From Brachynemurus nebulosus (Eukaryota > Arthropoda > Insecta > Neuroptera > Myrmeleontidae): a stretch of 64,000 nt of DNA. The notes below the pieces were generated by a model. It was given only the letters and a program-made list of their open reading frames with translations, had not been told where the DNA came from and made no database searches. This document shows, piece after piece, positions 48,874 through 60,890 of this stretch (position 1 is the first letter of the stretch; every line of letters begins with the position of its first letter). The stretch is from assembly GCA_035578155.1 (NCBI GenBank), contig JAPWDM010000017.1, forward strand, positions 6,483,328 to 6,547,327. The letters run 5' to 3'. The translations under genes and the position numbers were made by a program.

Positions 48874-51800
48874 TTTTTAGTGGTTTTGTAACTTATGATA
48901 TTGTATGTCTACATATGAAAAGTTGATATGAAAAGTTGATATGAAATTCTTGAATACGTAAAGGAAAATAGAGTGAATGTATATATTTTAATGTACTGTA
49001 AGTAAAAATATTGAAATCTTCGCATATGAGAATGTATTTATTGATTTTTTATACTTTTGATAAAAGTTGTTTATAACGTACATTATAAATAACAAAATAG
49101 AAATTTTCTCCAAAACTATCAATTTTATATATAAAAAACAAATGTATATTCGTTTGTTTTAACAAAATTCATCATGTTTTAAAAAAAAGTTTTAAAATAT
49201 ATGAATTTTTTATGATTTTGATTTTTCTGACATGGTATGAATACTGTACACATAAAATACAAATGGATACGAAATTTGTAAATACGTAAACGTAAGACAA
49301 GTTAGTGTACATATTTTAACATAATGTAAGTAAAAATATTGAAATCTTCGCATATGAGAATGTATTTTTTGATTTTTTATACTTTTGATAAAAGTTGTTT
49401 ATAACGTACATTATAAATAACAAAATAGAAGTTTTCTCCAAAACTATCAATTTTATATATAAAAAACAAATGTATATTCGTTTGTTTTAACAAAATTCAC
49501 CATGTTTTAAAAAAAAGTTTTAAAATATATGAATTTTTTGTGATTTTGATTCTTCTGATATAGTATGAATATTGTACACATAAAATACAAATGGATACGA
49601 AATTTGTAAATACGTAAACGTAAGTCAAGTTAGTGTACATATTTTAACGTAATGTAAGCAAAAATATTGAAATCTTCGCATATGAGAATGTATTTTTTGA
49701 TTTTTTATACTTTTGATAAAAGTTGTTTATAACGTACATTATAAATAGCAAAATAGAAATTTTCTCCAAAACTATCACTTTTATATATGAAAAACAAATC
49801 TATATTCGTTTGTTTCAACAAAATTCATCATGTTTTGAAAAAAAAGTTTTGAAATATATGAATTTTATGTGATTTTGATTCTTCTGATATAGTATGAATA
49901 TTGTACACCTAAAATACAAACGGATATTAAATTTGTAAATACGTAAACGTAAATCAAGTTAGTGTACATATTTTAACGTAATGTAAGTAAAAATATTGAA
50001 ATCTTCGTATAGGAGAATGTATTTTTTGATTTTTTATACTTTTGATAAAAGTTGTTTATAACGTACATTATAAATAACAAAATAGAAATTTTCTCCAAAA
50101 CTATCAATTTTATATATAAAAAACAAATGTATATTCGTTTGTTTTAACAAAATTCATCATGTTTTAAAAAAAAAGTTTCAAATTTATGAATTTTTTGTGA
50201 TTTCGATTCTTCTGATATAGTATGAATATTGTACACATAAAATACAAATGGATACGAAATTTGTAAATACGTAAACGTAAGTCAAGTTAGTGTACATATT
50301 TTAAGGTAATGTAAGTAAAAATATTGAAATCTTCGCATATGAGAATGTATTTTTTTTTTTTTTATACTTTTGATAAAAGTTGTTTATAACGTACATTATA
50401 AATAACAAAATAGAAATTTTCTCCAAAACTATCAATTTTATATATGAAAAACAAATCTATATTCGTTTGTTTTAACAAAATTCATCATGTTTTGAAATAT
50501 ATGAATTTTTTGTGATTTTGATTCTTCTGATATAGTATGAATATTGTACACCTAAAATACAAATGGATATTAAATTTGTAAATACGTAAACGTAAATCAA
50601 GTTAGTGTACATATTTTAACGTAATGTAAGTAAAAATATTGAAATCTTCGTATAGGAGAATGTATTTTTTTTTTTTATACTTTTGATAAAAGTTGTTTAT
50701 AACGTACATTATAAATAACAAAATAGAAATTTTCTCCAAAACTATCAATTTTATATATGAAAAACAAATCTATATTCGTTTGTTTTAACAAAATTCATCA
50801 TGTTTTGAAAAAAAAGTTTTGAAATATATGAATTTTTTGTGATTTTGATTCTTCTGATATAGTATGAATATTGTACACCTAAAATACAAATGGATATTAA
50901 ATTTGTAAATACGTAAACGTAAATCAAGTTAGTGTACATATTTTAAGGTAATGTAAGTAAAAATATTGAAATCTTCGTATAGGAGAATGTATTTTTTGAT
51001 TTTTTATACTTTTGATAAAAGTTGTTTATAACGTACATTATAAATAACAAAATAGAAATTTTCTCCAAAACTATCAATTTTATATATAAAAAACAAATGT
51101 ATATTCGTTTGTTTTAACAAAATTCATCATGTTTTAAAAAAAAAGTTTAAAATTTATGAATTTTTTGTGATTTCGATTCTTCTGATATAGTATGAATATT
51201 GTACACATAAAATACAAATGGATACGAAATTTGTAAATACGTAAACGTAAGTCAAGTTAGTGTACATATTTTAACGTAATGTAAGCAAAGTTATTGAAAT
51301 CTTCGCATATGAGAATGTATTTTTTGATTTTTTATACTTTTGATAAAAGTTGTTTATAACGTACATTATAAATAGCAAAATAGAAATTTTCTCCAAAACT
51401 ATCAATTTTATATATGAAAAACAAATCTATATTCGTTTGTTTTAACAAAATTCATCATGTTTTGAAAAAAAAGTTTTGAAATATATGAATTTTTTGTGAT
51501 TTTGATTCTTCTGATATAGTATGAATATTGTACACCTAAAATACAAACGGATATTAAATTTGTAAATACGTAAACGTAAATCAAGTTAGTGTACATATTT
51601 TAACGTAATGTAAGTAAAAATATTGAAATCTTTGCATATGAGAATGTATTTTTTGATTTTTTATACTTTTGATAAAAGTTGTTTATAACGTACATTATAA
51701 ATAACAAAATAGAAATTTTCTCCAAAACTATCAATTTTATATATAAAAAACAAATGTATATTCGTTTGTTTTAACAAAATTCATCATGTTTTAAAAAAAA

Positions 51801-52150
51801 AAGTTTTAAAATATATGAATTTTTTGTGATTTTGGTTCTTCTGATATAGTATGAATATTGTACACATAAAATACAAATGGATACGAAATTTGTAAATACG
51901 TAAACGTAAGTCAAGTTGGTGTACATATTTTAACGTAATGTAAGTAAAAATATTGAAATCTTCGCATATGAGAATGTATTTTTTGATTTTTTATACTTTT
52001 GATAAAAGTTGTTTATAACGTACATTATAAATAACAAAATAGAAATTTTCTCCAAAACTATCAATTTTATATATAAAAAACAAATGTATATTCGTTTGTT
52101 TTAACAAAATTCATCATGTTTTGAAAAAAAAAGTTTTAAAATAGATGAAT
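48873..52150 (+). repeat. rDNA intergenic spacer array, 328-bp subrepeats, 10 copies
   Basis: The landmark atcatgtttt (or accatgtttt) recurs at 49171, 49499, 49827, 50156, 50484, 50797, 51126, 51454, 51783 and 52113. Period is 328-330 bp, except one 313-bp unit that lost a short A/T segment. Two variants alternate: one with caaatgtata and acacataaaata, the other with caaatctata and acacctaaaata. The position upstream of 18S and the tandem structure identify it as rDNA spacer, where such units can act as Pol I enhancers or promoter duplicates (known in other insects; not shown here). No gene. Confidence 0.9.
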
Positions 52151-53303
52151 TTTTAAAGAATTTGTTTCATTTATTATTAATGTGTAAAAATATTTCAAAG
52201 TTCAAATATATATTCATTTTGTATCTAAGCGATGTTGTTACAATCATCCTATTTTATATTAAGTACAAATATCATACGATATGTGTTGTTACTCTACTAG
52301 GTTGTATGTAGTATTACCTATATCTATATAAAAACTCAAAAAAATTGAAAAAAATGAAAAATATAAAAAAATTCTTATATTTTAATATAAACTTTAAAAA
52401 ACTTCATTAATAATTATATATTTTATAGTTTTTATCATTTTTATAACAAATTAAACAAAAAAATATAAAAAAAAAGTATAATTTACCACGCTGCAAATGT
52501 GTGAGACCATTACATTAATAGTTTTATTTTGACTAAATTCTATTCTTTTCAAAATATTATTTTTATTTAGATGATACTTTCAAATAGTTTTTGTTTAAAA
52601 TAGTAACATCGTAAAAGTACATAATAAAAAAATTATGAAAATATATGTGTTTTGGTTTTAAAAAGTGTGTGATTTTTGATTAAAAGTTTTTGACTAAGAT
52701 TTTTATCAAAAGTTAACATATATTTTTATTGACCATAAACAAATAAATTTTTATAATATTTTAATATAGTATTATTACTATATTATGTCAAAGCAAGTCC
52801 ATGGGCTATAGGTGTTAAGCCTTAGGCTCTTATGTGGACAAACAATTTTATAAAATAAATTTTTTAATAAATTTATAATGCAGAAACTCACTACATACCA
52901 AGCGCGAATGAAGTGTGTTATTCGAACGTTAAATAAATATATATATTATATATTTAAAAATTGTCGCATACAATCTAGCGAAAAGTTATGAGCAAATGTT
53001 TGAATTATTTCAATAAAACTATATTACTTAAAATATATGGTAATAGTTTTTATTCAAATAAGAATATTTTCAAAAAAGAATTTTTTTTATTTTTTTAAAT
53101 ATTAAAAATTTTAGAAAATATTTTTTATATAAAAAGTAACAAAAGAAATAAATTTATTTTTATTTCAATTTTTGTTATAATTTTTATATGTTTATATCAG
53201 TTTATGAAGAAATTTCATACTGATTAATAAATGAAAAACTTTTTAAAATATTTCTTTTTTTTTTTTAAATTGGAATAATTTTATTAAATTTGGAACATAC
53301 AGT
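52151..53303 (+). other. Upstream spacer and 5' external transcribed spacer of rDNA
   Basis: A+T-rich, single-copy DNA between the last subrepeat and the 18S start. The Pol I start must lie here or in the array, but no conserved promoter sequence can be recognised across insects, so I do not place it. Confidence 0.6.
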
Positions 53304-53571
53304 TCCCTGGTTGATCCTGCCAGTAGTCATATGCTTGTCTCAAAGATTAAGCCATGCATGTCTCAGTACAAGCCATATTAAGGTGAAACCGCGAAAGGCT
53401 CATTATATCAGTTATGGTTCCTTAGATCGTACATACATTTACTTGGATAACTGTGGTAATTCTAGAGCTAATACATGCAAACAGAGTTCCGACCAGAGAT
53501 GGAAGGAATGCTTTTATTAGATCAAAACCAATCGATGTTAACATATTTTTATAATATATTTTATGTTTTTT

Positions 53572-53649
<78 letters not shown>

Positions 53650-54821
53650 ATATATGTGCATCGTAATAATTTGGTGACTCTGAATAACTTTTAGCTGATC
53701 GCACGGTCTTTATAGTACCGGCGACGCATCTTTCAAATGTCTGCCTTATCAACTGTCGATGGTAGGTTCTGCGCCTACCATGGTTGTAACGGGTAACGGG
53801 GAATCAGGGTTCGATTCCGGAGAGGGAGCCTGAGAAACGGCTACCACAGCCAAGGAAGGCAGCAGGCGCGCAAATTACCCACTCCCGGCACGGGGAGGTA
53901 GTGACGAAAAATAACGATACGGGACTCATCCGAGGCCCCGTAATCGGAATGAGTACACTTTAAATCCTTTAACGAGGATCCATTGGAGGGCAAGTCTGGT
54001 GCCAGCAGCCGCGGTAATTCCAGCTCCAATAGCGTATATTAAAGTTGTTGCGGTTAAAAAGCTAGTAGTCGAATTTGTGTCCTACACTGTCGGTTCACCG
54101 CTCGCGGTGTTTAACTGGCATGTTTTGTGGGACGTCCTACCGGTGGTGAGGTATAAATTATATATTGTATAATATGGTTATAAATACTTGTATTTTTATT
54201 TAAATTTTTATTTTTATGGTAAGTTATTATTTATATTTTTACTTGCTTGAAAAGTTTAAAGTATACTAGTTAAATTTTATATACGAATATGTACATTAAA
54301 GTATAATTTATCGTAAGTGTTAAAGTTATTTATTTTTTATAATTTAAATAATGGAGACAGCCTCCCAATTATAATCCTATCGCGGTGCTCTTAATTGAGT
54401 GTCGAGATGGGCCGGTACGTTTACTTTGAACAAATTAGAGTGCTTAAAGCAAGCTTTAAAATTTAAATAGTGCCTGAATATTGTGTGCATGGAATAATGG
54501 AATAGGACCTCGGTTCTATTTTGTTGGTTTTCGGAAGTTTTTCCGAGGTAATGATTAATACGGACAGATGGGGGCATTCGTATTGCGACGTTAGAGGTGA
54601 AATTCTTGGATCGTCGCAAGACGGACAGAAACGAAAGCATTTGCCAAAAATGTTTTGATTGATCAAGAACGAAAGTTAGAGGTTCGAAGGCGATCAGATA
54701 CCGCCCTAGTTCTAACCATAAACGATGCCAGCTAGCGATCCGCCAAAGTTCCTCCGATGACTTGGTGGGAAGCTTCCGGGAAACCAAAGCTTTTGGGTTC
54801 CGGGGGAAGTATGGTTGCAAA

Positions 54822-54870
<49 letters not shown>

Positions 54871-55507
54871 GCGGCTTAATTTGACTCAACACGGGAAACC
54901 TCACCAAGCCCGGACACCGGAAGGATTGACAGATTGAGAGCTCTTTCTTGATTCGGTGGGTGGTGGTGCATGGCCGTTCTTAGTTGGTGGAGCGATTTGT
55001 CTGGTTAATTCCGATAACGAACGAGACTCTAGCCTACTAAATAGACGTACTTACCGACATTTCAAGGCCCATCGGCTGTATTGTTACTGAATGTTATTTG
55101 TATATTTTGTTTTAATATATATCTATAATATGTATGATATATTTTATTTAGTTTATCAAAAAATACAAATTTAATTTTGAGATTCTGCCTGAATGATATA
55201 TTTAACATGATACATTAACTAAAGTGACATCAGTTTTTTGATGTGGTTTTTACTGCCGGCGTACAAATAATTCTTCTTAGAGGGACAGGCGGCTTCTAGC
55301 CGCACGAGATTGAGCAATAACAGGTCTGTGATGCCCTTAGATGTTCTGGGCCGCACGCGCGCTACACTGAAAGAATCAGCGTGTTTTCCTCTGGCCGAAA
55401 GGTCCGGGTAACCCGCTGAACCTCCTTCGTGCTAGGAATTGGGGCTTGCAATTATTCCCCATGAACGAGGAATTCCCAGTAAGCGCGAGTCATAAGCTCG
55501 CGTTGAT

Positions 55508-55553
<46 letters not shown>

Positions 55554-55644
55554 AATGATTTAGTGAGGTCTTCAGACTGGTGCGCGGCAATGTTTTTAAA
55601 AGACATTGCCGATGATGCTGGAAAGATGGCCAAACTTGATCATT

Positions 55645-55702
<58 letters not shown>
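53304..55702 (+). rRNA. 18S (small subunit) ribosomal RNA
   Basis: Starts at the conserved ctggttgatcctgccagtag block and ends at gtgaacctgcggaaggatcatta. Landmarks in order: gccagcagccgcggtaattc, ttgacggaagggcaccacca, tttgtacacaccgcccgtcg. Length about 2.4 kb, longer than the ~1.9 kb usual in insects, because V2 (about 53530-53670, with a TA microsatellite), V4 (about 54150-54355) and V7 (about 55085-55260) hold A+T-rich expansions. Several usually invariant bases differ (aagctagtag, accaagcccgg, accacagccaagg). This copy may therefore be degraded, although its overall structure is complete. Confidence 0.95.
53577..53646 (+). repeat. (TA)n microsatellite inside 18S V2 expansion
   Basis: About 34 TA units lie between aaccaatcgatg and gcatcgtaataatttggt, which can pair with each other. 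The repeat would extend an existing hairpin of the expansion segment. Confidence 0.9.
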
Positions 55703-55705
<3 letters not shown>

Positions 55706-56387
55706 AAATATAACAAAACTTTAATTTTGTGATTTTTTATATATATATTAATGTTTTGTTAAAATATTTTGTTTATAAATTCCTTATATTTTTATGTAAG
55801 TAAAAGAAAAATTTACTTTTTTTCTATAACTTACTTTATAAAATATATAATTTTTATAATATAAAAATTATAATATTGTAATAAATAAACACGTATTTGG
55901 ATACCAATTTTTAATATATTAAATATATTATTGGTTATAAAGTTTTACATCCAAATGTTAATTTGATTTTTTAATTTTTTTTTGATATGTGTTTATTTTT
56001 ATATATCAATATATAAATTTTTTTTTTTATATTAACAATATTAAAAATTTATTGAATCTATATAAAATAAATAGCATATTCGTAAAATAACAAAACAAGT
56101 TATTTTCAATATGTCTTATTTATAATATAGTTATTTAATAAATGAGTTTTCTTTAAAAAAAAATTTTTTTTTTTTTAATGTTTTGTCAAATAAACAAGCA
56201 AGCACTGTATCTAATAAAATTTTATTAAATATTATTATTTATTCATTTATACAAATGTAAGTCAATATAAAACAAACAAAAAAATTGTTTTTTTATTGCA
56301 GTCTTTTTATTATTATTTTATAATAATAAAAAAAGTATAAATTTTTATTTAGTATAAATATTTTTTAAAATTTAATAATATAAAGAT
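55703..56387 (+). other. Internal transcribed spacer 1
   Basis: A+T-rich spacer between the 18S 3' end and the 5.8S start, removed during rRNA processing. No repeats or genes recognised. Confidence 0.9.
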
Positions 56388-56545
56388 TACCCTGAACGGT
56401 GGATCACTTGGCTCGTGGGTCGATGAAGAACGCAGCTAATTGCGCATCAACTTGTGAACTGCAGGACACATGAACATCGACATTTCGAACGCACATTGCG
56501 GTCCTTGGATACTGTTCCCGGACCACACCTGGCTGAGGGTCGTAT
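56388..56545 (+). rRNA. 5.8S ribosomal RNA
   Basis: Conserved text cctgaacggtggatcacttg, cgatgaagaacgcagc, aacatcgacatttcgaacgc and ggctgagggtcgt. It is continuous, without the internal spacer that creates 2S rRNA in many Diptera. No lesion seen in the conserved parts. Confidence 0.95.
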
Positions 56546-57135
56546 ACAATAATAAAAGATTATTTTTAATAAAGGATATATATTTTTAAAATATATATCT
56601 TATGAATAATAAAATGAATGTTCGTATATTTTTTATTTTATACGTCATTCTAAATTATATGATGTTTAAATGTATGTATTTTTAATATTATTTTTCTATA
56701 TCTTAGTAATTATAAAATATATTTTTTTATATATATTATAAAATAAAATGTAAGAATAAGAAAATCCAAATAATACATCACATCATTTTAATTTAATAAA
56801 AAAGAAAAGATATTTTCTAAAAATATAAAAATATTGGAAAAAAATTAAACACATATAGTAATGAAAACCAAAAATTATTCATGTATATATGTGTTTTAAA
56901 ATATCTAATTATTTTTATTTTATGAAAATATGAAATAACGAAATAATTTATTTCTTATTAATTTTCATATAAATATTAAATAATAATATTTAAAATTTAA
57001 TATAAAAACATGAGATAAAATTTTTTGGTTTTAATTAATTACTAATAGTGTTTTTATTTTTCCAAAAATAAAAATTTTTATATTTATTAAGAAAATATTA
57101 AAAAATTCTTTTTTATTTTATTTATTTTTATAATT
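56546..57135 (+). other. Internal transcribed spacer 2
   Basis: A+T-rich spacer of about 590 bp between 5.8S and 28S. No recognised elements. Confidence 0.9.
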
Positions 57136-57496
57136 GCGACCTCAGAGTAGGTGAGATTACCCGCTGAATTTAAGCATATTATTAAGCGGAGGAAAAGAAA
57201 CTAACTAGGATTCCCTTAGTAGCGGCGAGCGAACAGGGAAAAGCCCATCACTTGGCTAAATAAAAATGGTCATTCGGGGAATGTAGTGTTTGGGAGGATC
57301 CATAATTTTTTATATAACCTGTTATTTTATGTAATAAGTCCAAGTCCATCTTGAATGGGGCCATATACCCAGAGAGGGTGCCAGGCCCGTAGTGACTATA
57401 TACTGAATAACAGGTGGATCTCTCCTTAGAGTCGGGTTGCTTGAGAGTGCAGCTCTAAGTGGGTGGTAAACTCCATCTAAGGCTAAATATAACCAC

Positions 57497-57538
<42 letters not shown>

Positions 57539-58522
57539 AACTTTGAAGAGGGAGTTCAAGAGTACGTAAAACCGTTCAGGGGTAAACCTGAAAAACCCGA
57601 AAGGTCGAAAGATGAGATTCATTTACTTTTTATCGTATATTAACCAACTTGTATTTGTTAGTGACAAAATTTATTATTATTATATATTATAATTTTTTAT
57701 GGTATATTTATAATTTATAAAATTATTGCACTACTATATGTTGTGTATAATAACGAGGTATGCACTTCTCATCTTGTAGGACGTCGCGACCCGTTAAATA
57801 TTGATTTATGAAATATTTTTGTGCATTGTATATTATATTATAAATTTTTATTTATTTGTGTAATATATGCCTATATTATCTAATTAATTGTTTGACGGTA
57901 TAAATATTCATAATATAAGATTAAGTGTAAAATTTTTTTTTTTTACACGTTCATTACCTAAAACGAGTATATATGGGTTTTATTAGGTTTTTTATATTTC
58001 TTAATAAAACATATGATTTTATTTGGTTTTTATACCAATAAATCATACCATATTACTGTCAGTTTTTAGGTATTAATTTGAACAATAATCTTTTTGTCAG
58101 CGACGCTATAGCTTTGGGTACTTTCAGGACCCGACGGACCAAGGAGTCTAGCATGTGCGCAAGTCATTGGGAATAAAATATTTTTTCATCGAAATATTAA
58201 TAAATTTTATGAAACCCAAGGGCGAAATGAAAGTAAAATAATTTTTTTAAAAAAAATTTTTATTTTTTTTATTAGAAATTTGAGGGAGGATATATTTTTA
58301 TTATGTATTAAATATCGCACTCCCAGGGCATCTTATATTATTCTTATAATTTTTTTATAATTTTTATTATGAATAAAGGTGCACCTAGAGCGTACACGCT
58401 GGGACCCGAAAGATGGTGAACTATGCCTGGTCAGGACGAAGTCAGGGGAAACCCTGATGGAGGTCCGTAGCGATTCTGACGTGCAAATCGATCGTCGGAA
58501 CTGGGTATAGGGGCGAAAGACT

Positions 58523-58559
<37 letters not shown>

Positions 58560-58925
58560 TCCTCAGGATAGCTGGCGTTCATCATTCAACGAGTCTCATC
58601 CGGTAAAGCGAATGATTAGAGGCCTTGGGGCCGAAACGACCTCAACCTATTCTCAAACTTTAAATGGGTGAGATCTCTAGCTTGCTTAAAATCATATATT
58701 GATTTTATTTTTAATTTTATATATATGTGAAGCTATGAGAATAATATTTTTAATTAAGATAATATTTATGGATCAGAATGCCAAGTGGGCCACTTTTGGT
58801 AAGCAGAACTGGCGCTGTGGGATGAACCAAACATAGAGTTAAAGCGCCAAAATCGACGCTTATGGGATACCATGAAAGGCGTTGGTTGCTTAAGACAGCA
58901 GGACGGTGGCCATGGAAGTCGGAAT

Positions 58926-58963
<38 letters not shown>

Positions 58964-60585
58964 CTAGCCCTGAAAATGGATGGCGCTAAAGCGTCGTGCT
59001 TATACTCTATCGTCAATTGTTATTATAGATATTTATTATTTTTATAAAAATTTTTAAATATCATGAAAACTTGACGAGTAGGAGGGTCGCGATGGTGTGC
59101 GTGGAAGGATTGGTCGTGAGGCTGTCTGGAGCCGCCATCGGTGCAGATCTTGGTGGTAGTAGCAAATACTCTAGCGAGGCCCTGGAGGACTGACGTGGAG
59201 AAGGGTTTCGTGTGAACAGCCGTTTCACACGAGTCAGTCGATCCTAAGCCCTAGGTGAAAACCGATGTTAATGTTGATGTGTTTTAATAAATTATATAAT
59301 TATTTTTATAAATAATTATTATTTAAAATAATAAAAAAAAATTTATAAAATAAATAAATAAATAATAAATAATTACATCCATTGGGCGAAAGGGAAACCG
59401 GTTCCTATTCCGGTACCCGGCAGCGGAACCGTATATAAGTCGGGCCCTCATTCACATTATATATGTGTATATGAGTGTTCGTCGGGGTAACCCAAAGAGG
59501 CCTGGAGACGCCGTCGGAAGATCCAGGAAGAGTTTTCTTTTCTGCATGAGCGTTCGAGTTCCCTGGAATCCTCTAGCAGGGCGATAGGGTTTGGAACGCG
59601 AAGAGCACCGCAGTTGCGGCGGTGTCTGGATCATTCCCTCAGACCTTGAAAATTCAGGTGAGGGCCACGTGGAGGTGTCGCGCCGGTTCGTACCCATATC
59701 CGCAGCAGGTCTCCAAGGTGAAGAGCCTCTAGTCGATAGAATAATGTAGGTAAGGGAAGTCGGCAAATTAGATCCGTAACTTCGGGATAAGGATTGGCTC
59801 TGAGGACCGGGGCTTGTCGGGCTTGATTGGGATGTAGGTTATGGCTAACGTGCCGGGCCTGGGTGAGGTGATACCATATTACCTACTAAATGTTATACAT
59901 ATGTTTTGTAAATTTTATTTATTAAAATAATAAATAATTATAATGTGTGTATTTATGTATTATATAGAACAATTATTGGAAAAATCGATTTTATTTGTAA
60001 TTATATTTAATTATTGTATGGTACAGTACTGATATATAAAAACCTGATTTTTTATTTTTGTTATTTTATTAATATGTACTCCATAAGAATAATTTATAAA
60101 TTACATAATTTTCTAAGTAATTAGTTATTATGTGTATAATAAATGAATATTTGGGGATTTAATATATATTTGATAATAATCATTTATGTAAAATGATGGC
60201 TAAAATTTTTATATACAAAGGCTGCATTATTTATATAATAAAACTATATATGATTTATTTATAATAATTTTATTAAAAGTTTTTTTGATTTGTTCGAAAA
60301 ATACTTTACATATCTATGTAATTATAGAAAATTTTTTAAATTATTATTTACTTGTATGCTATTAATGAATTAGTTTTGGGTATATGTTTTGTGGATCCGA
60401 ACTCGGTCCCGTGCCTTGGCCACCTACGGAACTTTCTTGCTGCGAGACTTTACTCAACATATATATCATAATAATTTTTATATTTATTTATTTAATTATA
60501 TTATATTAAAATGAAAAATATATATGCGTAAATGTTCTCTTCGGCCGCCATTTAACGGTTAACTCAAAACTGGCACGGACTAGGA

Positions 60586-60617
<32 letters not shown>

Positions 60618-60641
60618 CGATAGCCCCAACGGGTGTTGACG

Positions 60642-60730
<89 letters not shown>
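57136..60730 (+). rRNA. 28S (large subunit) rRNA, interrupted by R2 at the canonical site
   Basis: Begins gcgacctcagagtaggtgag and runs through conserved segments (tagtagcggcgagcgaacag, tagtagctggttccctccga, gtaacaactcacctgccgaa) to gagtaactatgactctctt at 60730, where R2 is inserted. A+T-rich divergent domains lie at about 57620-58080 (D2), 59280-59380 (D7a, with TAAT motifs where insects usually cut 28S into two halves) and 59880-60390 (D8). In the core at 58131-58140 the text cccgacggacc replaces the nearly invariant cccgtcttgaaacacggacc: nine bases are missing. That lesion and the R2 insertion make a functional product unlikely. The part 3' of the insertion lies beyond the window. Confidence 0.95.
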
Positions 60731-60890
60731 CGGGTCTCGGTGCGGAGTCTCTCCTAGGCACCAGCTAATCGTCGTGTGTCTGCGTTGCCAATGAGGGGAC
60801 GCACACACACGGCGATTGGTTCCTTACGCACCTCCTCGTGGTGAGACCTGGCCAACGGCATGTGTCCGGCAAGCGTAAGGCAGAGAACAG
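60731..60890 (+). ncRNA. HDV-like self-cleaving ribozyme at R2 5' end
   Basis: A nested double pseudoknot can be drawn. P1: gggtctc (60732-60738) with gagacct (60843-60849). P2: 60747-60754 with 60879-60888, with two bulges. P3: acc (60830-60832) with ggt (60840-60842), with loop tcctcgt. P1.1: the CC of that loop with G60850-G60851. P4: cgg (60856-60858) with ccg (60866-60868). The joining segment aagcgtaagg supplies a candidate catalytic C at 60874. A long extra hairpin (60767-60785 with 60799-60817) sits between P2 and P3. R2 ribozymes of this type release the R2 RNA from the 28S co-transcript in other insects. Predicted cleavage is before 60732, one base inside the junction. Confidence 0.8.

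Noticed and set aside
50751..51596. Repeated 62-residue frames on the minus strand
   Set aside because: They are parts of the 328-bp rDNA spacer subrepeats, spaced 657 bp, without coding signature.
48873..52150. CRISPR-like array
   Set aside because: Repeats are contiguous 328-bp units without unique spacers, in a eukaryotic rDNA spacer.
53290..59766. Short frames within 18S and 28S (both strands)
   Set aside because: They lie inside rRNA genes and are chance frames.
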